64,000 bases of DNA from UBA9620 sp965220695 (GTDB taxonomy: Bacteria > Acidobacteriota > Vicinamibacteria > Vicinamibacterales > UBA8438): NCBI GenBank assembly GCA_965220695.1, contig OZ244838.1, forward strand, positions 5,332,001 through 5,396,000, in the 5' to 3' direction. Below, piece after piece: positions 47,801-59,800 of this stretch. The position numbers and the translations under genes are program-made. Positions within the stretch are counted from its first letter, which is position 1. Each line of letters begins with the position of its first letter. Under the pieces are notes generated by a model. That model searched no databases. It had not been told where the DNA came from and saw only the letters and a list, made by a program, of their open reading frames with translations.

Positions 47801-50800
47801 ACAGCGGACCGACCGCGGCATGGGAGAGGTTCGCGTCGACACCCGTCGCGGCGCTGCGGATCTGCGCGCCGCCGAGCCGTATCGCGCTCGACAGCTCCCC
47901 GACCTCGACGCCGTCGTCGTCGCGGTCGCCCGGCTTCACCGTGTAGGCGAAATGCAACTTCACCGCTTGCGGCCGGGGCCGAGGCTGCGGACCGCCGTGT
48001 ACGTAGTCGGTGTCCGACAGCCCGTGGTACCGGGCCTCGCGCTCGGACCCGCCCAGGTCGAACGCCAGCGTCGGCTGCGGCTGCCCCTTCACCCGCACCT
48101 TCTCTCCGAAGGTCAGGGTGAACACGATCGGATCGCCCCACCCGTAGACGTCCCCACCCCGTTGCGGCCAGCTCGTCACCTCGAACGATTCAACCGTGGG
48201 CGCGGGTGGGGGCGTGTCCGCATCCTCGTTGAAGATGGTCAGGGTCACATCGGCGGGGTTCGGTATGGCCGCGTTCGACACGGTGCCCGAGACCGTCACC
48301 GTCTTGTCCGCCGCGTCTACATCGTCGTCGACGCCCGTGATCGTCACCGAGCCCGTGCTGGTGGTCGCGTTCTCGGCGAAGCTCAGGACCGTGTTCGCGC
48401 TCAGGCGGAAATCAGCGGCCACCGCCGGGGCCACCGCCGCCGCCGAGATCGTCACCGTGAAGGCCGCCGCCGAGGCCGGCGACACCGTCGCCGTCACCGT
48501 GCTCACGCCGCCGTCCTCGCCGATCGAACCGGCCGACAGCACCAGGGTCACGGCCGGCGTCGTGGTGTCGTTGTCGGTCACCGTCACCGACACGTCGGCG
48601 ATCGCGATGCCGCTGTAGTTGCCGTCCGTGCTGGTCGCGGTGTGGGTCAGCGTGACCGCGTCGTTGGCCGTGTCGTCATCGTTGAGCGCCGTCACCGTCA
48701 CCGTCTGGGCCCGGTCCCAGTTCGAGGTTGTGAAGGTCAGGGCGGACGCGCTCAGGCTCACATCGGTGCCCGCGTGCCCGCCGACCGTCACCGTGACCTC
48801 GTGCGTCGGCTCGGTGTCGAGCACCAGCGTGTAGCTGTCCCCGGTCGCGTCCTGTTCGGTCACGGTCAGCGCCGTCGCCGACACCCTCACGCCCGCCGCG
48901 TCGTCGTCCTCGAGGGTCAGCGTCCGGTTCGGCGGCGCGGTCACGCCGGTCGCCGACACGGTGCCCGAGACCGTCACCGTCTTGTCCGCCGCGTCTACAT
49001 CGTCGTCCACGCCCGTGATCGTCACCGAGCCCGTGCTGGTGGTCGCGTTCTCGGCGAAGCTCAGGACCGTGTTCGCGCTCAGGCGGAAATCAGCGGCCAC
49101 CGCCGGGGCCACCGCCGCCGCCGAGATCGTCACCGTGAAGGCCGCCGCCGAGGCCGGCGACACCGTCGCCGTCACCGTGCTCACGCCGCCGTCCTCGCCG
49201 ATCGAACCGGCCGACAGCACCAGGGTCACGGCCGGCGTCGTGGTGTCGTTGTCGGTCACCGTCACCGACACGCCGGCGATCGCGATGCCGCTGTAGTTGC
49301 CGTCCGTGCTGGTCGCGGTGTGGGTCAGCGTGACCGCGTCGTTGGCCGTGTCGTCATCGTTGAGCGCCGTCACCGTCACCGTCTGGGCCCGGTCCCAGTT
49401 CGAGGTTGTGAAGGTCAGGGCGGACGCGCTCAGGCTCACATCGGTGCCCGCGTGCCCGCCGACCGTCACCGTGACCTCGTGCGTCGGCTCGGTGTCGAGC
49501 ACCACCGTGTAGCTGTCCCCGGTCGCGTCCTGTTCGGTCACGGTCAGCGCCGTCGCCGACACCCTCACGCCCGCCGCGTCGTCGTCCTCGAGGGTCAGCG
49601 TCCGGTTCGGCGGCGCGGTCACGCCGGTCGCCGACACGGTGCCCGAGACCGTCACCGTCTTGTCCGCCGCGTCTACATCGTCGTCCACGCCCGTGATCGT
49701 CACCGAGCCCGTGCTGGTGGTCGCGTTCTCGGCGAAGCTCAGGACCGTGTTCGCGCTCAGGCGGAAATCAGCGGCCACCGCCGGGGCCACCGCCGCCGCC
49801 GAGATCGTCACCGTGAAGGCCGCCGCCGAGGCCGGCGACACCGTCGCCGTCACCGTGCTCACGCCGCCGTCCTCGCCGATCGAACCGGCCGACAGCACCA
49901 GGGTCACGGCCGGCGTCGTGGTGTCGTTGTCGGTCACCGTCACCGACACGTCGGCGATCGCGATGCCGCTGTAGTTGCCGTCCGTGCTGGTCGCGGTGTG
50001 GGTCAGCGTGACCGCGTCGTTGGCCGTGTCGTCATCGTTGAGCGCCGTCACCGTCACCGTCTGGGCCCGGTCCCAGTTCGAGGTTGTGAAGGTCAGGGCG
50101 GACGCGCTCAGGCTCACATCGGTGCCCGCGTGCCCGCCGACCGTCACCGTGACCTCGTGCGTCGGCTCGGTGTCGAGCACCACCGTGTAGCTGTCCCCGG
50201 TCGCGTCCTGTTCGGTCACGGTCAGCGCCGTCGCCGACACCCTCACGCCCGCCGCGTCGTCGTCCTCGAGGGTCAGCGTCCGGTTCGGCGGCGCGGTCAC
50301 GCCGGTCGCCGACACGGTGCCCGAGACCGTCACCGTCTTGTCCGCCGCGTCCACATCGTCGTCGACGCCCGTGATCGTCACCGAGCCCGTGCTGGTGGTC
50401 GCGTTCTCGGCGAAGCTCAGGACCGTGTTCGCGCTCAGGCGGAAATCAGCGGCCACCGCCGGGGCCACCGCCGCCGCCGAGATCGTCACCGTGAAGGCCG
50501 CCGCCGAGGCCGGCGCCACCGTCGCCGTCACCGTGCTCACGCCGCCGTCCTCGCCGATCGAATCGCCCGACAGCACCAGGGTCACGGCCGGCGTCGTGGT
50601 GTCGTTGTCGGTCACCGTCACCGACACGTCGGCGATCGCGATGCCGCTGTAGTTGGCGTCCGTGCTGGTCGCGGTGTGGGTCAGCGTGACCGCGTCGTCG
50701 GCCGTGTCGTCATCGTTGCGCGCCGTCACCGTCACCGTCTGGGCCCGGTCCCAGTTCGAGGTTGTGAAGGTCAGGGCGGACGCGCTCAGGCTCACATCGG

Positions 50801-53800
50801 TGCCCGCGTGCCCGCCGACCGTCACCGTGACATCGTGCGTCGGCTCGGTGTCGAGGACCACCGTGTAGCTGTCCCCGGTCGCGTCCTGTTCGGTCACGGT
50901 CAGCGCCGTCGCCGACACCCTCACGCCCGCCGCGTCGTCGTCCTCGAGGGTCAGCGTCCGGGTCGCCGGCGCGGTCACGCTGGTCGCCGACACGGTGCCC
51001 GAGACCGTCACCGTCTTGTCCGCCGCGTCCACATCGTCGTCGACGCCCGTGATCGTCACCGAGCCCGTGCTGGTGGTCGCGTTCTCGGCGAAGCTCAGGA
51101 CCGTGTTCGCGCTCAGGCGGAAATCAGCGGCCACCGCCGGGGCCACCGCCGCCGCCGAGATCGTCACCGTGAAGGCCGCCGCCGAGGCCGGCGACACCGT
51201 CGCCGTCACCGTGCTGATGCCGCCGTCCTCGCCGATCGAACCGGCCGACAGCACCAGGGTCACGGCCGGCGTCGTGGTGTCGTTGTCGGTCACCGTCACC
51301 GACACGCCGGCGATCGTGATGCCGCTGTAGTTGGCGTCCGTGCTCGCCGCGGCGTGGGTCAGCGTGACCGCGTCGTCGGCCGTGTCGTCATCGTTGCGCG
51401 CCGTCACCGTCACCGTCTGGGCCCGGTCCCAGTTCGAGGTTGTAAAGGTCAGGGCGGACGCGCTCAGGCTCACATCGGTGCCCGCGTGCCCGCCGACCGT
51501 CACCGTGACATCGTGCGTCGGCTCGGTGTCGAGGACCACCGTGTAGCTGTCCCCGGTCGCGTCCTGTTCGGTCACGGTCAGCGCCGTCGCCGACACCCTC
51601 ACGCCCGCCGCGTCGTCGTCCTCGAGGGTCAGCGTCCGGGTCGCCGGCGCGGTCACGCCGGTCGCCGACACGGTGGCCGAGACTGTCACGGTCTTGTCCG
51701 CCGCGTCCACATCGTTGTCCACCCCCGTGATCGTCACCGAGCCCGTGCTCGTGGTCGCGTTCTCGGTGAAGCTCAGGACCCGGTTCGCGCTGAGGCGGAA
51801 ATCGGCGGCCACCGCCGGGGACACCGCCGCCGCCGAGATCGTCACCGTGAAGGCCGCCGCCGAGGCCGGCGACACCGTCGCCGTCACCGTGCTCACGCCG
51901 CCGTTCTCGCCGATCGAACCGTCCGACAGCACCAGGGTCACGGCCGGCGTCGTGGTGTCGTTGTCGGTCACCGTCACCGACACGGCGGCGATCGTGATGC
52001 CGCTGTAGTTGGCGTCCGTGCTCGTCGCGGTGTGGGTCAGCGTGACCGCGTCGTTGGCCGTGTCGTCATCGTTGAGCGCCGTCACCGTCACCGTCTGGGC
52101 CCGGTCCCAGTTCGAGGTTGTGAAGGTCAGGGTGGACGCGCTCAGGCTCACATCCGTGCCCGAGTGCCCGCCGACCGTCACCGTGACCTCGTGCGTCGGC
52201 TCGGTGCCGAGCACCACCGTGTAGCTGTCCCCGGTCGTGTCCTGTTCGGTCACGGTCAGCGCCGCCACCGACACCGTCACGCCCGCCGCGTCGTCGTCCT
52301 CGAGGGTCAGCGTCCGGTTCGCCGGCGCGGTCACGCCGGTCGCCGTCACGGTGCCCGAGACCGTCACCGTCTTGTCCGCCGCGTCTACATCGTCGTCGAC
52401 GCCCGTGATCGTCACCGAGCCCGTGCTGGTGGTCGCGTTCTCGGCGAAGCTCAGGACCGTGTTCGCGCTCAGGCGGAAATCAGCGGCCACCGCCGGGGAC
52501 ACCGCCGCCGCCGAGATCGTCACCGTGAAGGCCGTCGCCGAGGCCGGCGACACCGTCGCCGTCACCGTGCTTACGCCGCCGTTCTCGCCGATCGAACCGT
52601 CCGACAGCACCAGGGTCACGGCCGGCGTCGTGGTGTCGTTGTCGGTCACCGTCACCGCCACGCCGGCGATCGTGATGCCGCTGTAGTTGCCGTCCGTGCT
52701 CGTCGCGGTGTGGGTCAGCGTGACCGCGTCGTTGGCCGTGTCGTCATCGTTGAGCGCCGTCACCGTCACCGTCTGGGCCTGGTCCCAGTTCGAGGTTGTG
52801 AAGGTCAGGGTGGACGAACTCAGGCTCACATCCGTGCCCGAGTGCCCGCCGACCGTCACCGTGACAGCATGCGTCGGCTCGGTGTCGAGGACCAGCGTGT
52901 AGCTGTCCCCCGTCGTGTCCTGTTCGGTCACGGTCAGCGCCGTCGCCGACACCCTCACGCCCGCCGCGTCGTCGTCCTCGAGGGTCAGCGTCCGGTTCGC
53001 CGGCGCGGTCACGCCGGCCGCCGACACCGTGCCCGAGACGGTCACCGTCTTGTCCGCCGCGTCCACATCGTTGTCCACGCCCGTGATCGTCACCGAGCCC
53101 GTGCTCGTGGTCGCGTTCTCGGCGAAGCTCAGGACCGGGTTCGCGCTCAGGCGGAAATCGGCGGCCACCGCCGGGGACACCGCCGCCGCCGCCACCGTCA
53201 CCGTGAAGGCCGCCGCCGAGGCCGGCGACACCGTCGCCGTCACCGTGCTTACGCCGCCGTTCTCGCCGATCGAACCGTCCGACAGCACCAGGGTCACGGC
53301 CGGCGTCGTGGTGTCGTTGTCGGTCACCGTCACCGCCACGCCGGCGATCGTGATGCCGCTGTAGTTGGCGTCCGTGCTCGCCGCGGTGTGGGTCAGCGTG
53401 ACCGCGTCGTTGGCCGTGTCGTCATCGTTGAGCGCCGTCACCGTCACCGTCTGGGCCCGGTCCCAGTTCGAGGTTGTGAAGGTCAGGACGGACGCGCTCA
53501 GGCTCACATCCGTGCCCGCGTGCCCGCCGACCGTCACCGTGACCTCGTGCGTCGGTTCGGTGTCGAGCACCACCGTGTAGCTGTCCCCCGCCGTGTCCTG
53601 TTCGGTCACGGTCAGCGCCGTCTCCGACACCCTCACGCCCGCCGCGTCGTCGTCCTCGAGGGTCAGCGTCCGGTTCGCCGGCGCGGTCACGCCGGTCGCC
53701 GACACGGTGGCCGAGACCGTCACGGTCTTGTCCGCCGCGTCCACATCGTTGTCCACCCCCGTGATCGTCACCGAGCCCGTGCTCGTGGTCGCGTTCTCGG

Positions 53801-56800
53801 CGAAGCTCAGGACCCGGTTGGTGCTCAGGCGGAAATCGGCGGCCACCGCCGGGGACACCGCCGCCGCCGCCACCGTCACCGTGAAGGCCGTCGCCGAGGC
53901 CGGCGACACCGTCGCCGTCACCGTGCTGACGCCGCCGTTCTCGCCGATCGAAGCGGCCGACAGCGCCAGGGTCACGGTCGGCGTCGTGGTGTCGTTGTCG
54001 GTCACCGTCACCGATACGGCGGCGATCGTGATGCCGCTGTAGTTGCCGTCCGTGCTCGCCGCGGTGTGGGTCAGCGTGACCGCGTCGTTGGCCGTGTCGT
54101 CATCGTTGAGCGCCGTCACCGTCACCGTCTGGGCCTGGTCCCAGTTCGAGGTTGTGAAGGTCAGGGTGGACGCGCTCAGGCTCACATCCGTGCCCGCGTG
54201 CCCGCCGACCGTCACCGTGACCTCGTGCGTCGGCTCGGTGTCGAGCACCACCGTGTAGCTGTCCCCGGTCGTGTCCTGTTCGGTCACGGTCAGCGCCGTC
54301 GCCGACACCGTCACGCCCGCCGCGTCGTCGTCCTCGAGGGTCAGCGTCCGGTTCGCCGACGCGGTCACGCCGGCCGCCGACACCGTGCCCGAGACTGTCA
54401 CGGTCTTGTCCGCCGCGTCCACATCGTTGTCCACCCCCGTGATCGTCACCGAGCCCGTGCTCGTGGTCGCGTTCTCGGTGAAGCTCAGGACCCGGTTCGC
54501 GCTGAGGCGGAAATCGGCGGCCACCGCCGGGGACACCGCCGCCGCCGAGATCGTCACCGTGAAGGCCGTCGCCGAGGCCGGCGACACCGTCGCCGTCACC
54601 GTGCTCACGCCGCCGTTCTCGCCGATCGAACCGTCCGACAGCACCAGGGTCACGGCCGGCGTCGTGGTGTCGTTGTCGGTCACCGTCACCGACACGGCGG
54701 CGATCGCGATGCCGCTGTAGTTGGCGTCCGTGCTCGTCGCGGTGTGGGTCAGCGTGACCGCGTCGTTGGCCGTGTCGTCATCGTTGAGCGCCGTCACCGT
54801 CACCGTCTGGGCCCGGTCCCAGTTCGAGGTTGTGAAGGTCAGGGTGGACGCGCTCAGGCTCACATCCGTGCCCGAGTGCCCGCCGACCGTCACCGTGACC
54901 TCGTGCGTCGGCTCGGTGCCGAGCACCACCGTGTAGCTGTCCCCGGCCGTGTCCTGTTCGGTCACGGTCAGCGCCGCCACCGACACCGTCACGCCCGCCG
55001 CGTCGTCGTCCTCGAGGGTCAGCGTCCGGTTCGCCGGCGCGGTCACGCCGGCCGCCGACACCGTGCCCGAGACGGTCACCGTCTTGTCCGCCGCGTCCAC
55101 ATCGTTGTCCACGCCCGTGATCGTCACCGAGCCCGTGCTCGTGGTCGCGTTCTCGGCGAAGCTCAGGACCGGGTTCGCGCTCAGGCGGAAATCGGCGGCC
55201 ACCGCCGGGGACACCGCCGCCGCCGCCACCGTCACCGTGAAGGCCGCCGCCGAGGCCGGCGACACCGTCGCCGTCACCGTGCTTACGCCGCCGTTCTCGC
55301 CGATCGAACCGTCCGACAGCACCAGGGTCACGGCCGGCGTCGTGGTGTCGTTGTCGGTCACCGTCACCGCCACGCCGGCGATCGTGATGCCGCTGTAGTT
55401 GGCGTCCGTGCTCGTCGCGGTGTGGGTCAGCGTGACCGCGTCGTTGGCCGTGTCGTCATCGTTGAGCGCCGTCACCGTCACCGTCTGGGCCCGGTCCCAG
55501 TTCGAGGTTGTGAAGGTCAGGACGGACGCGCTCAGGCTCACATCCGTGCCCGCGTGCCCGCCGACCGTCACCGTGACCTCGTGCGTCGGTTCGGTGTCGA
55601 GCACCACCGTGTAGCTGTCCCCCGCCGTGTCCTGTTCGGTCACGGTCAGCGCCGTCTCCGACACCCTCACGCCCGCCGCGTCGTCGTCCTCGAGGGTCAG
55701 CGTCCGGTTCGCCGGCGCGGTCACGCCGGCCGCCGACACGGTGGCCGAGACCGTCACGGTCTTGTCCGCCGCGTCCACATCGTTGTCCACCCCCGTGATC
55801 GTCACCGAGCCCGTGCTCGTGGTCGCGTTCTCGGCGAAGCTCAGGACCCGGTTGGTGCTCAGGCGGAAATCGGCGGCCACCGCCGGGGACACCGCCGCCG
55901 CCGAGACCGTCACCGTGAAGGCCGTCGCCGAGGCCGGCGACACCGTCGCCGTCACCGTGCTGACGCCGCCGTTCTCGCCGATCGAAGCGGCCGACAGCGC
56001 CAGGGTCACGGTCGGCGTCGTGGTGTCGTTGTCGGTCACCGTCACCGATACGGCGGCGATCGTGATGCCGCTGTAGTTGCCGTCCGTGCTCGCCGCGGTG
56101 TGGGTCAGCGTGACCGCGTCGTTGGCCGTGTCGTCATCGTTGAGCGCCGTCACCGTCACCGTCTGGGCCTGGTCCCAGTTCGAGGTTGTGAAGGTCAGGG
56201 TGGACGCGCTCAGGCTCACATCCGTGCCCGCGTGCCCGCCGACCGTCACCGTGACCTCGTGCGTCGGCTCGGTGTCGAGCACCACCGTGTAGCTGTCCCC
56301 GGTCGTGTCCTGTTCGGTCACGGTCAGCGCCGTCGCCGACACCGTCACGCCCGCCGCGTCGTCGTCCTCGAGGGTCAGCGTCCGGTTCGCCGACGCGGTC
56401 ACGCCGGCCGCCGACACCGTGCCCGAGACTGTCACGGTCTTGTCCGCCGCGTCCACATCGTTGTCCACCCCCGTGATCGTCACCGAGCCCGTGCTCGTGG
56501 TCGCGTTCTCGGTGAAGCTCAGGACCCGGTTCGCGCTGAGGCGGAAATCGGCGGCCACCGCCGGGGACACCGCCGCCGCCGAGATCGTCACCGTGAAGGC
56601 CGTCGCCGAGGCCGGCGACACCGTCGCCGTCACCGTGCTCACGCCGCCGTTCTCGCCGATCGAACCGTCCGACAGCACCAGGGTCACGGCCGGCGTCGTG
56701 GTGTCGTTGTCGGTCACCGTCACCGACACGGCGGCGATCGCGATGCCGCTGTAGTTGGCGTCCGTGCTCGTCGCGGTGTGGGTCAGCGTGACCGCGTCGT

Positions 56801-59800
56801 TGGCCGTGTCGTCATCGTTGAGCGCCGTCACCGTCACCGTCTGGGCCCGGTCCCAGTTCGAGGTTGTGAAGGTCAGGGTGGACGCGCTCAGGCTCACATC
56901 CGTGCCCGAGTGCCCGCCGACCGTCACCGTGACCTCGTGCGTCGGCTCGGTGCCGAGCACCACCGTGTAGCTGTCCCCGGCCGTGTCCTGTTCGGTCACG
57001 GTCAGCGCCGCCACCGACACCGTCACGCCCGCCGCGTCGTCGTCCTCGAGGGTCAGCGTCCGGTTCGCCGGCGCGGTCACGCCGGTCGCCGTCACGGTGC
57101 CCGAGACCGTCACGGTCTTGTCCGCCGCGTCCACATCGTCGTCCACGCCCGTGATCGTCACCGTCCCGGTGCTGGCGGTCGCGTTCTCGGCGAAGCTCAG
57201 GACCGGGTTCGCGCTCAGGCGGAAATCGGCGGCCACCGCCGGGGACACCGCCGCCGCCGCCACCGTCACCGTGAAGGCCGCCGCCGAGGCCGGCGACACC
57301 GTCGCCGTCACCGTGCTGACGCCGCCGTTCTCGCCGATCGAAGCGGCCGACAGCGCCAGGGTCACGGTCGGCGTCGTGGTGTCGTTGTCGGTCACCGTCA
57401 CCGATACGGCGGCGATCGTGATGCCGCTGTAGTTGCCGTCCGTGCTCGCCGCGGTGTGGGTCAGCGTGACCGCGTCGTTGGCCGTGTCGTCATCGTTGAG
57501 CGCCGTCACCGTCACCGTCTGGGCCTGGTCCCAGTTCGAGGTTGTGAAGGTCAGGGTGGACGCGCTCAGGCTCACATCCGTGCCCGCGTGCCCGCCGACC
57601 GTCACCGTGACCTCGTGCGTCGGCTCGGTGTCGAGCACCACCGTGTAGCTGTCCCCGGTCGTGTCCTGTTCGGTCACGGTCAGCGCCGTCGCCGACACCG
57701 TCACGCCCGCCGCGTCGTCGTCCTCGAGGGTCAGCGTCCGGTTCGCCGGCGCGGTCACGCCGGTCGCCGACACGGTGCCCGAGACTGTCACGGTCTTGTC
57801 CGCCGCGTCCACATCGTTGTCCACGCCCGTGATCGTCACCGTCCCGGTGCTCGTGGTCGCGTTCTCGGCGAAGCTCAGGACCCGGTTCGCGCTCAGGCGG
57901 AAATCGGCGGCCACCGCCGGGGACACCGCCGCCGCCGCCACCGTCACCGTGAAGGCCGTCGCCGAGGCCGGCGACACCGTCGCCGTCACCGTGCTTACGC
58001 CGCCGTTCTCGCCGATCGAAGCGGCCGACAGCACCAGGGTCACGGTCGGCGTCGTGGTGTCGTTGTCGGTCACCGTCACCGATACGCCGGCGATCGTGAT
58101 GCCGCTGTAGTTGCCGTCCGTGCTCGTCGCGGTGTGGGTCAGCGTGACCGCGTCGTTGGCCGTGTCGTCATCGTTGAGCGCCGTCACCGTCACCGTCTGG
58201 GCCTGGTCCCAGTTCGAGGTTGTGAAGATCAGGGTGGACGCGCTCAGGCTCACATCCGTGCCCGCGTGTCCGCCGACCGTCACCGTGACCTCGTGCGTCG
58301 GCTCGGTGTCGAGGACCACCGTGTAGCTGTCCCCGGCCGTGTCCTGTTCGGTCACGGTCAGCGCCGCCACCGACACCGTCACGCCCGCCGCGTCGTCGTC
58401 CTCGAGGGTCAGCGTCCGGTTCGCCGGCGCGGTCACGCCGGCCGCCGACACCGTGCCCGAGACGGTCACCGTCTTGTCCGCCGCGTCCACATCGTTGTCC
58501 ACGCCCGTGATCGTCACCGTCCCGGCGCTCGTGGTCGCGTTCTCGGCGAAGCTCAGGACCCGGTTCGCGCTGAGGCGGAAATCGGCGGCCACCGCCGGGG
58601 ACACCGCCGCCGCCGAGATCGTCACCGTGAAGGCCGTCGCCGAGGCCGGCGACACCGTCGCCGTCACCGTGCTTACGCCGCCGTTCTCGCCGATCGAACC
58701 GTCCGACAGCACCAGGGTCACGGCCGGCGTCGTGGTGTCGTTGTCGGTCACCGTCACCGCCACGCCGGCGATCGTGATGCCGCTGTAGTTGCCGTCCGTG
58801 CTCGCCGCGGTGTGGGTCAGCGTGACCGCGTCGTTGGCCGTGTCGTCATCGTTGAGCGCCGTCACCGTCACCGTCTGGGCCTGGTCCCAGTTCGAGGTTG
58901 TGAAGGTCAGGGTGGACGAACTCAGGCTCACATCCGTGCCCGAGTGCCCGCCGACCGTCACCGTGACCTCGTGCGTCGGCTCGGTGTCGAGGACCAGCGT
59001 GTAGCTGTCCCCCGTCGTGTCCTGTTCGGTCACGGTCAGCGCCGTCGCCGACACCCTCACGCCCGCCGCGTCGTCGTCCTCGAGGGTCAGCGTCCGGTTC
59101 GCCGGCGCGGTCACGCCGGCCGCCGACACGGTGCCCGAGACGGTCACGGTCTTGTCCGCCGCGTCCACATCGTTGTCCACGCCCGTGATCGTCACCGTCC
59201 CGGTGCTCGTGGTCGCGTTCTCGGCGAAGCTCAGGACCCGGTTCGCGCTCAGGCGGAAATCGGCGGCCACCGCCGGGGACACCGCCGCCGCCGCCACCGT
59301 CACCGTGAAGGCCGTCGCCGAGGCCGGCGACACCGTCGCCGTCACCGTGCTTACGCCGCCGTTCTCGCCGATCGAAGCGGCCGACAGCACCAGGGTCACG
59401 GCCGGCGTCGTGGTGTCGTTGTCGGTCACCGTCACCGCCACGCCGGCGATCGTGATGCCGCTGTAGTTGCCGTCCGTGCTCGTCGCGGTGTGGGTCAGCG
59501 CGACCGCGTCGTCGGCCGTGTCGTCATCGTTGCGCGCCGTCACCGTCACCGTCTGGGCCCGGTCCCAGTTCGAGGGGGTGAAGGTCAGGGCGGACGCACT
59601 CAGGCTCACATCCGTGCCCGAGTGCCCGCCGACCGTCACCGTGACAGCGTGCGTCGGCTCGGTGTCGAGGACCAGCGTGTAGCTGTCCCCCGTCGTGTCC
59701 TGTTCGGTCACGGTCAGCGCCGTCGCCGACACCCTCACGCCCGCCGCGTCGTCGTCCTCGAGGGTCAGCGTCCGGTTCGCCGGCGCGGTCACGCCGGCCG

